Assembly: GCA_012845835.1 (NCBI GenBank)
Contig: JABAKD010000013.1
Coordinates: 1,974,415-2,038,414, forward strand
DNA: 64,000 nucleotides
Source of the DNA: Undaria pinnatifida
Taxonomy: Eukaryota > Sar > Phaeophyceae > Laminariales > Alariaceae
Reading direction: 5' to 3'
The translations under genes were made by a program, and so were the position numbers. Below the pieces are notes generated by a model. The model was not told where the DNA came from, searched no databases, and saw only the letters and a program-made list of their open reading frames with translations. Shown here one piece after another: positions 57,901-64,000 of this stretch (the first letter of the stretch is position 1; every line of letters begins with the position of its first letter).

Positions 57901-60900
57901 GAAAGCTGCTCGTTCACATTTACTTGTCTAGTATGCTATGTGGTTCGATACCTGGTAACAGGTAAGTCTGTTGCATACGCTCGCGGCCACGCGACGGCGC
58001 CATGTCAAGTATCATGATTTGCAGCGGACAAGGGTATTTCACGATCACTCGGTGTCATCTCTGCAAGTTTCTTCTTCTTGAGACAGCCTACATTACGTTG
58101 CAGCGCCTCCCTCTTTCTCGCCATGCCCGAGTTACAGCGGGCGCGGGCGCTTATTCGTTTTATGGTTTGTCTTGGCCAACGTATCACATTGGACCGCGTC
58201 GTTTCTTGGCGCGTAAATCCCGGTATTTGGGTTTGTTCCCAAGCTACGCACGGCCAAGGTTTTGCACCGGGCATTGCTATTCGCGTTTTAGTTTGCGGCC
58301 CCTTCCGCTCGTTTCTCACATGCTCTCCTTTGCCACTGTTCGGCCAGATGGTTGCGTCGCGTTATTTTCTGGCGTCGCCCCTTACGTTAGCGCGTCAGCG
58401 CGATCTTATCCGCGTGGCCGGTGCATTGTCCAGCGTTTTCTCGTGGAGCCGTGTTATTGCGCCGCAATTTACTCGCCGAGCCGGGTTAGTTTACCGCCTT
58501 TGCCCTCGCACCACTTGTGACTTTTCAACTTGACTATGTTTCCCCCGCGGGATCGGTGTATTGTGCCGCACATTTGTCTCGTGTGTCTCGTCTTGAACAA
58601 CGTGTTTGACGGCGGCGGTGTGGCAATGTCGGCGGCTAGGTGCGTGAGCCGGTCGTTCTTGTACGTCCAGTCGATCGTGTTCGTCTTGACGAAGAAGAGG
58701 GCGAAGAACAGAGTGCACGAGCTGGCCTCTTTCGTCGTGTTCTTCTGCTGGAACGTCTTTCTCTGCAGCCATCTGCGGGTGGGGATTCCCTTGCTGTAGA
58801 CCTGTTTCCTTATATCAACCCGTTTCGTACCAAGTTTTTTTTCAGATGGACAGTATGCGAGAAGTCTCGGGTGTGTGGAGTGGATCACTTGGCTCAGGGT
58901 ACAGGGTACTTGGAGGTAGACCTCTACCGTTAGAACCCGCGCTGATTTGATAGATGGTCTGTGCGAGTTTTCGTTACCGATCGTTGTCGAGTTAAAAAGG
59001 TAGCAGGCAGCATTGTCAGCAATTTCGTATGGGTCACGTAGCTCAACGTACAGAGCAGGGCGTCTGAGCTGAGCCGGCACGGACGGCTCGTGTGTATCGG
59101 CTGCCGACATCTGTCGCAGTGGCGGCACCAATTTCGTGAGGCATCGTTTGAGGAGAAAATGCGTAGGACTGGAGCTTTTGTGAACTTGGCGCTATCATAC
59201 GAACTAAAGAAAAAACGAACGAACACACTGTTAAAATATCCTTCTGGTAGATAACTATTTTTTCTTTCATGTGTAAGCTCTCTAAACCAGTTTCCGCCCG
59301 CAAGTGTTGATTGTAAAACTTCTTCTGACGGCCGCGCCGACCGCGACCCCTTGTATCGGTGCTGCGTGTGACCTCGCAGGGTGCGTGGGCGCGTGCGGGG
59401 TACTTCTTGGTATCCCACGCAGTGTCGGGTATACTCCATGTGCAGATCACGCTCAGCCACTTTTCGATGGACGTCACCGAGAAGCCTCAGTACCGGTAAG
59501 ATACAGAACAAAAAATAGCGGATGTTATCAAAGTGTGCGGAAAGCAAGAAAACAATTAATAGATGAGCTAACGGTGAGACTGAGACCAGGAACTAGTAAA
59601 AAGGTTTGCAAAGGGAAGGGATGGAAAGGAAGAAAATACCAAAATGATTAGGGACGGATAAGGAAAGGAAAAAAAAAAGCAAAGAGTCGCGAACGTTGTT
59701 AGCTGGCGCAAAGGCTTTGTTTAGGACGGCGAGTTGGCTGAGGGCGGCGGGTAGTTGGTGGTTGAGTGCCGCAACAATCCAACCTGCTGACTTTTGTCTT
59801 TTCCGGATGCAAAACACATGCAAGCCACAAACGCACGGAACTGATATGAACGATAATACCTAGCCAACTAAGAAACCGATTGGCGATGTGTAGATAGCCA
59901 ACTAAAGGCCATAGATTGTCGCTTTGCCACTACTCGTCAAAAAAAGCCGAGCGGAGGATTGTGTGCGATGCGTCAGACGTAAAGGTCTGCTGACGTTTTA
60001 TAGACGTAGAGGTCTGCTGACGTTTTTTTTTCGACCAGCCACACTCTTTTGCCTGAGTACAGCCTGCAGAATACAAATAAGTGAGCACCCTTGAAGCCCT
60101 TTGGAAGGCATGCCTGGTCCCTGGTCAACAGCTGGGTATCTTTAATTGTCCGTTTTCCCGGCCCAGCTCTATCTGCTTATTTTACTCCCCACTGTATTGC
60201 CCTGTCGCTTTTTGCCGTCATGTCAACGATGACACCAATTGGTAAGCGGTGACACAGCTTGGCGCTCTTGCTTTTCATGTTGCTGGCCCTTTTGTTGCTT
60301 TGCTCTCTATTTTCAGTGACGACGCCGAAGGGTGGGTTGTGACGCAACTCAATACTACGCTGGATGTAGACTGCTATCGATGGATGGACTGGTTCCATGG
60401 AGGTCTTCAATTCCAGGTGAGAGGTGCTGCGGAAGTCTTGAAATTATCGTTGATCAGGGAAAAGGATCCAATGTGTCTTGTCTTTTCGTCGTGTAGGATG
60501 CTGTGGAACTCGTGTAATGATCCAAGAAGTTATCGTTCCTCACCCGCAGGAATGAGCTGTGTCTTGCCTCTTGATGATGTACATTGGCGGGTCAAACGTT
60601 GTTTGTTACGCGATATTTCTTCGCCTTTTTGGTTTGTCGAGACACGTGTTAGTATACTTTGTGTCACATAAATGCACTAGGTACTTGTCTTGGCGCAAAG
60701 CTTCACAGCAATCACGCGCCCACGAAACCAAAATATTTCGGCTGTGAGTTGGCTGGACGTCCCGGCTAGTTATTGGTTCGGTGGCGGAGTAAAAGCCAAC
60801 AAACTGGGTTAGCTCGTGTTAATATTAATAGCACACGTCGCGCAAGTTACATGCAAAGATGCTGTATGCCACATTTTACGGCACCCAACTAACTGAGCAA

Positions 60901-61434
60901 CTTAGCCAACGTAACTTGTCGGTGACTTACTACTGGTATACTCAGCCAACTCACGGCTGTTCAAAGTACAGCATGTCACAGCAACAGTTTGTTTATCTCT
61001 CAGGCTCAGATCACCCCCCCTCTGCTCCTCCTCCTGCTCCTCCTCGACGCTGCCGCAGACCATTTACCCCTTGTTCCCAACTACAACCACGCACAGCTTG
61101 CAAACACGAGTGTCGACGAAAGTCTTGCTATCGCATTTTTTTTTTGCATTTATTTACCACAGCAACCGTCGGTTTTATCTCTGGGGCTCATATCCTCCCC
61201 CCTCTCCGCCCCCCCCGCCCCCCCCCCCCCCCGCCGCCGCCGCCGCTTCAGACGCTCCACCATCTGTTCCCTAAGCTGCCGAGATACAATCTCAGGACTA
61301 TACAGTCTCGCGTGGCCAAGCTGGCGGAGAAGCACGGCCTGGTGTACCACCTCTATCCTTTCCTAGACGCCAACATCAGGACCTACCGAGCAATGAGAGA
61401 GACCGCGCAACAGGTTAGTACTAGTAGGGGCTGA
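39636..61434 (+). CDS. Cytochrome b5-fusion front-end desaturase, probable sphingolipid delta-8 type
   Basis: Nine exons: 39636-39988, 53758-53917, 54571-54823, 56525-56638, 57206-57353, 58640-58778, 59380-59495, 60317-60416, 61252-61434. All introns are GT-AG and phases agree, giving 521 residues. Order: hydrophobic segment (about 16-36), basic linker, cytochrome b5 (70-155; HPGG at 105-108, second haem ligand His128), membrane desaturase with box 1 HDAGH (244-248), box 2 HNIHH (281-285) and box 3 QTLHH (461-465). Front-end desaturases use b5 electrons at the ER to put a double bond between an existing one and the carboxyl end. DPDIQHLPFMAIS and the non-Glu third box are closest to fungal delta-8 sphingolipid desaturases; delta-6/delta-5 acyl desaturases usually have QIEHH. 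Substrate is inferred. ATG 39636 is the first ATG in frame. The 3' end could instead splice at 61413/61414 to an unseen exon. Confidence 0.9.
40905..40980 (-). repeat. Family B core fragment in intron 1
   Basis: CACGCACAGCTTGCGAAG then ATGAGTTTCGAC and TCATAGCTGGTGTATTTTAA; on the plus strand it opens MSFDKIFKSHSW. Confidence 0.6.
41970..42240 (+). repeat. Family B copy 3 in intron 1
   Basis: ACTCCAGCTGTGAGATCG, GCAAGCTGTGTGTGATATTCC, GGCGGCGACTCCCCTTGG, GGTCAACAGGGTGATG and TCTGACAGCTGTGG in the same order as 29420-29661. It lacks the AAGGATAT word. Confidence 0.72.
42188..42465 (+). repeat. Two-unit tandem duplication, period about 191 bp
   Basis: TGGAAGGAAATGCATCAG ... ATCCTGTAAGTCGTATAAC at 42198 recurs at 42389 as TGGAAGGAATGCACCAG ... 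ATCCTGTAAGTCGTACAAC. G-runs lie between and after the units. Confidence 0.75.
42690..42815 (+). repeat. Family F fragment in intron 1
   Basis: CGAGAATAATCAAGCATTTT, CTTCCCTCGTGGACTCGCGT and GCGCTCTCGGCAGTTGGTG, matching 28250-28330. Confidence 0.65.
42864..43158 (+). mobile_element. SINE family A, plus-strand copy in intron 1
   Basis: Starts with the A-box-like CCGTGGCGTATCAGGTTG. It continues TTTCGTGAGTTCGAGTCC (B-box), GCGCGAGAGCGTGAGTTAGC, GAAGGGACGACACCCGTG and TCCAGAAGCTAGAAAG. It is the reverse of the 2695-3005 copy and lacks the first few tRNA-like bases. Confidence 0.78.
43170..44080. other. Intron 1 sequence, nothing recognised
   Basis: Holds open frames of about 95 codons on the plus strand (43171-43464) and short Cys-rich frames around 43600-43880. 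None has splice or domain support. Confidence 0.4.
44080..44780. repeat. GTGCCTTA / GCCTTA-rich stretch in intron 1
   Basis: The word GCCTTA occurs many times (44107-44190, 44480, 44733) with related TAAGGC on the other strand, at irregular spacing. Confidence 0.5.
45263..45375 (+). repeat. Interstitial telomere-like array
   Basis: About 110 bases of CCCTAA-type repeats, alternating AACCCTAACCCC and AACCATAA variants and ending in three near-perfect CCCTAA units. Degenerate, so an internal remnant rather than a chromosome end. Confidence 0.88.
45808..45940 (+). repeat. Family C repeat, copy 2
   Basis: CTGCCGACCTCGAGCCTCC, CGAAGGGTTGGAGTTGGGG and ATGCCCGTCCGACATTTAGC, collinear with 7914-8062. 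It lies 430 bases from the telomere-like array. Confidence 0.7.
46876..46995 (-). repeat. Family B copy 4 in intron 1
   Basis: GGGGAGTCGCCGACCTATAT, ATACGCGCGATCGGAGTATC, CTTGCAAAGATGAGTTTCG, then a T-run. The core ATG opens MSFDKIFDLTAGVFFF. Confidence 0.72.
47380..47625 (+). repeat. Diverged repeat including family E words
   Basis: 47380-47530 is related to 26760-26935. It is followed by GCGGACACTGGGTGTACTG ... CGGTTTCAAGTGAAAAA, the family E word series also seen at 50278-50355. Confidence 0.5.
48096..48655 (+). repeat. Family B copy 5, split by a SINE
   Basis: The left half (48096-48203) runs from ACTCCAGCTGTGAG to CCTCATTGAGGAT. The right half (48520-48655) resumes AAGGATATAGGTCGGCGAC through GTGAACGGGGTGATG to TCTGACAGCTC. 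The break falls exactly where intact copies read TCATTAAGGATATAGG. Confidence 0.85.
48204..48519 (-). mobile_element. SINE family A inserted into family B
   Basis: Starts on the plus strand with a T-run of about 22 bases and ends with CCACCGGGGCGACCGG. The internal sequence is nearly identical in layout to 2695-3005. Target duplication TGAGGAT / TAAGGAT (48197-48203, 48520-48526), with one difference. Confidence 0.87.
48656..49999. other. Intron 1 sequence with a weak candidate ORF
   Basis: A plus frame at about 49418-49861 reads GPVNPLEANGYYDLAAAVKR, then RAERWRTRRGRERE, and ends in a Gln-run and MAPSPAPASGSV. It has no ATG near its start and would need its own splicing. A (TACG)n tract lies at 49912-49934. 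Nothing else recognised. Confidence 0.3.
50000..50370 (+). repeat. Family F body joined to family E
   Basis: GAGTCAGATCCGGGGTCACC, a TCCTCC-rich stretch, TTCCCTCGTCGACTCGCATC (family F), then TGACCACAGAGCTGATC ... CGGACACTGGGTGTGCTGG (family E) and GGTGCTCTCAGTAGTTGATT. E may therefore be an internal part of F or an insertion in it. Confidence 0.6.
50400..51160 (+). repeat. Tandem array of ACTTCCAGAAGTTCCGGGTA units, module 1
   Basis: Units of about 50-60 bp contain CAGAACTTCCAGAAGTTCCG, GGGTACGGGTATG and sometimes GTATTGTGGCAC. The module ends with GTAGGGTAATACC and a CCCCGGGTATGG word. Same orientation as module 2. Confidence 0.8.
51161..51784. other. AT-rich spacer in intron 1
   Basis: Between two repeat modules; A/T-rich, no gene or known repeat seen. 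Confidence 0.4.
51785..52205 (+). repeat. Tandem array module 2
   Basis: The same units as module 1. It ends TTTGTAGGGTAATACCCGGG ... GTACCCTGAATAACACAACC, which mirrors the start of module 3. Confidence 0.8.
52206..52771. other. Spacer between inverted modules 2 and 3
   Basis: Holds a tRNA-like fragment on the minus strand (CCGGTCGCCCCGGTGG, complement of about 52330-52345) and a family B core fragment at 52655-52735. No gene. Confidence 0.5.
52772..53065 (-). repeat. Tandem array module 3, inverted
   Basis: The same units read on the minus strand, beginning GGTTGTGTTCTGTAGGGTAC on the plus strand. With module 2 it forms an inverted pair of tandem arrays around a 566-bp spacer, the layout of foldback-type elements. 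Confidence 0.78.
53282..53386. mobile_element. Short palindromic MITE-like element with TA duplication
   Basis: Perfect inverted arms of 27 bp (TTACGGGGGACCATAGTAAA and onward) enclose about 51 bases. TA flanks both ends (53280-53281, 53387-53388). It folds into a long hairpin and lies 370 bases upstream of desaturase exon 2. Confidence 0.82.
53758..53917 (+). CDS. Desaturase exon 2
   Basis: Starts after CCCTCAG; the first G completes Arg118. It reads DVTDVFEAFH, with the second haem-ligand His, then the end of the b5 domain and FRALKQELEDEGLFE. Donor GAG/GTGAGA, phase 0. Confidence 0.92.
54044..54230 (+). mobile_element. SINE family A, 5'-truncated copy in intron 2
   Basis: GCGGAAAGCGCGAGAGCGTG, GAGAAGGGACGACACCTGTG and TCCAGAAGCTGGAAAGTAG, then an A-rich tail. 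The tRNA-like head is missing, as is common after incomplete reverse transcription. Confidence 0.8.
54571..54823 (+). CDS. Desaturase exon 3
   Basis: Follows TGCCTGCAG. Encodes DTPPERV, two membrane segments (about residues 199-220 and 224-242) and histidine box 1, FLGHDAGHRSH. Donor G/GTAAGT, phase 1. Confidence 0.95.
56525..56638 (+). CDS. Desaturase exon 4
   Basis: Follows GGACGCAG. Encodes DSDDFTAYCLILPLLG and histidine box 2, DSHNIHHVVCNDVHC. Donor G/GTGAGA, phase 1. Confidence 0.95.
57068..57110 (+). repeat. (CCA/CCG)n microsatellite in intron 4
   Basis: ACCACCACCATCGCCACCGC-type repeat ending in CCACCACCACC. Confidence 0.85.
57206..57353 (+). CDS. Desaturase exon 5
   Basis: Follows GTCGCCACAG. 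Encodes DPDIQHLPFMAISPKFF, then YHDRVMVYDFL and QHLLFYPI, a hallmark stretch after box 2 in this family. Donor AT/GTGAGA, phase 2. Confidence 0.95.
57577..57630 (+). repeat. (TCC)n microsatellite in intron 5
   Basis: About 17 TCC units with one interruption; a poly-Glu shadow frame exists on the minus strand. Confidence 0.9.
58640..58778 (+). CDS. Desaturase exon 6
   Basis: The first G completes Met343 after the acceptor GGCGGCTAG. Encodes CVSRSFLYVQSIVF, then HELASFVVFFCWNVFLCSHLR, matching the family's NLYVQS and following membrane segments. Donor CGG/GTGGGG is not the best consensus, but it gives the right phase and length. Confidence 0.85.
59380..59495 (+). CDS. Desaturase exon 7
   Basis: Follows ACCTCGCAG. 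Encodes GYFLVSHAVSGILHVQITLS and HFSMDVTEKPQY; ILHVQITLSHF is typical of front-end desaturases. Donor CG/GTAAGA, phase 2. Confidence 0.93.
60317..60416 (+). CDS. Desaturase exon 8
   Basis: Follows CTATTTTCAG. Encodes GWVVTQLNTTLDVDC, then WMDWFHGGLQFQ, the segment leading into histidine box 3; its last Gln is the first residue of the box. Donor CAG/GTGAGA, phase 0. Confidence 0.95.
61252..61434 (+). CDS. Desaturase exon 9
   Basis: Follows a long C/CCG-rich polypyrimidine tract ending GCTTCAG. Starts TLHHLFPKLPRYNLR, completing box 3 as QTLHH, then AEKHGLVYHLYPF and a charged C-terminus. Read through, it ends VSTSRG and TGA. A possible donor CAG/GTTAGT at 61413/61414 leaves open a further terminal exon. 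Confidence 0.88.
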   Translation, partial: TLHHLFPKLPRYNLRTIQSRVAKLAEKHGLVYHLYPFLDANIRTYRAMRETAQQVSTSRG

Positions 61435-61920
61435 AAATGGATATGCTGGTATGCGACGGGCGTCGACACCAATGGTAGGGGCCATACTTTACTACCATCT
61501 GTAGTTGATCTAATACAATTTACAGCAGCAGATTTATTCTATTGGAAAATCACGATACGTGTCGAAATAGGATGGGGGAGAAAAGGACACCGCTTGTTGG
61601 GGGGGAAGACATTGCCCCGTACTTGCTTTGTTTGAAATTGCCGAACATGGCTTGGGAGATCGTTTCCCCATATACGTTTTGCGATGTTTGTTTTTCTTAC
61701 CCGCTTGTTTTCTGCAAGGGTGCTTTGTGTGGTTGGCGCTGTGGGCATAAGTTTTACATGCGTAAGGATGGTGGCAGAGTTTCCATTCGTTGATGAGGCA
61801 TCGAATGTCCGTTCAGCGCCGCCGCTGTTGATTGTAGACGGCAGGAATAAACGATTTGGACAGCTTGTTGTAATTCATCTTTTGGTACCAACTCAATTCA
61901 CAGGAACTTAACGCCAATGA
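61435..61920. other. Downstream flank of the desaturase
   Basis: No clear polyadenylation signal or further exon could be supported; short frames only. Confidence 0.4.
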
Positions 61921-62110
61921 CATTCTTGTCTTCTGAACAAGCCGTGGTGTCAGGTGTCTCCCACTTTCTCTTCCGACACATGAGCGTACTTGTGAATACG
62001 CAAGAGAACTAAGGGATTCTACTGCTCGTCGACGGTTCGCTTGGCTCTCGCGTAGTGCGCTCGCTATAGCTTGTTGCTCTCGCTCAGCGGTCTAACACGA
62101 CGGGGTCGCC
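61921..62110 (-). repeat. Strongly diverged family A-like SINE
   Basis: TGAACAAGCCGTGGTGTCAGG, CTACTGCTCGTCGACGGTTC and ACGGGGTCGCCGG occur in the family A order, but with many differences and internal gaps. Confidence 0.45.
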
Positions 62111-63400
62111 GGTGTCTGCCCTTCCCCTCCCCGTACATGCCAACGTATTTTATCGCGCAGATACTTTATCGTTCTCACTACCCACTACTCATCGAATGTT
62201 AGTTTGGTTCCCGCTTAGGTCGCTAGGAGAAGGATATTCCCAACGCGTATGTAAACCGTTTGAGCCCCGGTTGATCCGAGTAACGCTGTCGTACGCAGGA
62301 TAAGCCGACGGAGTGAGGTCTGGTGCATGAGCTTATTTCTTCAGCGGATCAGTATGCCAGCTGTCCGCGTTTATCGCGTCCGACGCAGTAGATCTTGTTT
62401 CTGCCACAAGCGGAGCATAGTGTGCGAACCGAGCAAGCTGGGCGCAGCATCGGATCATTTTGTTACCCCTACCGCCCTATTTCTCGGCACCGGCTTGCCG
62501 GGGGGGGTGGTCGCTCTCCTACCTGGCTGATGAAGATATATGCAAGTTTTTTTTAGTGTAATAGGGTATGTACTCTGGATGTACCCGCGTGTCCACCCGA
62601 ACGTGAAATAAATAGCCAGGTGTAGTACCCGGGTACCGCAGAGTATACTTAAGTAGTATCATACCTACTAATCACACCCTTGAAGATATGCCATATTCAA
62701 TTTCATAACAACCTCTCCCACCCCTGTTCCTTCGGCGAATGTTACCGTGCTGGTCCCACGATTGATGCAGGCGTGGACTGCGCCAAACCTGAAGTTCACG
62801 GACTCGATGCTGTACGAGGGAGTATCGTTGGTAGGGTAACACCCGTTTCGAACGGTCAAGGGGCCTTCGCGGATAGAGGGCGAATATCGTTAGATGTCGT
62901 CATCGAGTGGACACCACTCTTCGTAGTCGACGCCGCGCAACCGGTTCCCAATAATGACAATATGCGATAGGTTGCCGTGGATGCCTGACTTACAGTAGTG
63001 TGATTGACTGTCGTTTATCGCCGACGTGCTGTGATTGGCCGCCGTGGCCGGCCGACGTCGTATTGTTGGTTGTCGTGTTGGAGGCGTTGCGTGATTGGTT
63101 GCTGTCTTGGGTCCGCACGCTACGTTTTTCGGCGCCTTAAGCTGATTTTGTTGCCTTGTTTGGTGTAAGGTGGGTAAGAGCAAAGGGGACGACACACCGA
63201 AGAAAAACTAAGTAAATATATTTGTTTAATGTAAGCCGCCCCTCGTCTTCCGCGTTGCAGCTTATCGTGGGGGTGGGTTCGTCACGTGCGTAAGCGTCGC
63301 TTTGATGCTTCATGTTGCACGGACGATCGCGTGTCCGGATCCATTAAGTGTGGATGTCGCGCTACACAACGGCGTTTTTTCGAAGTGATATTTTCTTTTT
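62111..63400. other. Intergenic, nothing recognised
   Basis: Around 63000-63110 several GTGATTGG/CGATTGGTTG words recur (inverted CCAAT-like). No gene was supported on either strand. Confidence 0.45.
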
Positions 63401-63419
63401 ATGAGGGCGTCGTTCCTCT

Positions 63420-64000
63420 TTTTTAGGGGGTTTACGGGCGCTGCAAAGCGTGCAGGCGGTGCAAACGCGATTTTTTCACCACACCTTCCATCTATTTCAT
63501 TAGTGCAAGGCATGCAGAGGACGCAAACGCGATTTTTTAGCATAGCATTATATCTAGTTTCGTTAGTGTGATTCGGGGTTCTCCCGGGTCATCTCTCGTG
63601 CGCTATGGGTATAGCCCGACAATGCACGCGAGAGTAGAATTGTCACGGGCCTCGCGTCGCCCCCTTTCTTCCATGACGCAGACGACATAGGAGCGAGATT
63701 TCCACGGCTTGATCTAGTTTTGTTTGTGTGGCCCGAGGTTCCCCCGGGCCATCTCTCGTGCGCCATGCGTAGAGTGCGGCAATGCACGCGGGAGTAGAGC
63801 TTATCGCGGACCTCGCGTCGCCTCTTTTCTTTGATGGCGTGTGGGTGGTGCAAGGCGTGCAGGCGGCACAAGTCGCCAAATTTGCACAACTTGGATCTAG
63901 TTTCGTCAGTAAAGCCCTGGATTCCCCAGGGCGAGCTCTCGGGCGCTGTGCGTAGAGAGCAGCAATGCGCGCGGGGGTAGAGTTGTCGTGGGCCTCGCGT
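63420..64000. repeat. Tandem repeat array running off the right edge
   Basis: Two short units of about 67 bp (GCAAACGCGATTTTTT, 63460 and 63525) are followed by longer units starting ATCTAGTTT at about 63551, 63713 and 63895. Each long unit has CATCTCTCGTGCGC (or a variant), GCAATGCACGCG, GAGTAGAG and CCTCGCGTCGCC. Periods are about 162 and 182 bp. The minus-strand frames here follow the repeat. Confidence 0.85.

Noticed and set aside
60859-61251. Proline-rich ORF upstream of box 3
   Set aside because: This is the polypyrimidine part of intron 8; only the part from 61252 is exon 9.

Overview
This is eukaryotic nuclear DNA, gene-poor and rich in repeats. All inferred introns are GT-AG and some are kilobases long. 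There are degenerate TTAGGG-type tracts, tRNA-derived SINEs, TIR transposons and a Ty3/gypsy-like retroelement. The one recognisable host gene is a front-end desaturase of the kind found in algae, fungi and other protists. A stramenopile with a large genome, most likely a brown alga, fits best. That placement is inference; nothing in the window proves it.

The main gene is a nine-exon plus-strand cytochrome b5-fusion desaturase, 39636-61434. It has an N-terminal hydrophobic segment, a b5 domain with HPGG, and the three histidine boxes HDAGH, HNIHH and QTLHH. All eight introns are GT-AG, and the exon phases join into one 521-residue frame. The regions around boxes 2 and 3 look most like fungal-type sphingolipid delta-8 desaturases. 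Intron 1 is 13.8 kb and holds most of the repeats of the right half; the other introns are 0.57-1.7 kb.

Left third (1-28 kb): a minus-strand open frame runs off the left edge (1-935). Weaker candidate exons lie at 5.9, 9.9-10.5, 10.75-14.85 (a small protein starting MGNCCPC), 17.6, 21.0 and 23.7 kb. Between them are a SINE with an 11-bp target duplication (2695-3005), a TA-flanked TIR element (11587-12742), minisatellites and telomere-like tracts. Middle (28-38 kb): a mobile-element graveyard. A minus-strand gag-like zinc-knuckle fragment lies head to head with a plus-strand Ty3-like integrase/chromodomain fragment that carries frameshifts. A 1.1-kb hAT-like element with a 7-bp target duplication splits another minus-strand open frame. 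A tRNA-like repeat with a palindromic module occurs in three copies. Right part (39-64 kb): the desaturase gene, then unannotated sequence, then a tandem repeat array running off the right edge.

Repeat families are named locally: A, F and G are tRNA-derived SINE-like; B carries a recurrent short reading frame starting MSFDKIF; C lies near telomere-like tracts; D and E are short dispersed repeats. No database search was possible, so the names are descriptive only. No rRNA, CRISPR, viral or toxin gene was seen.
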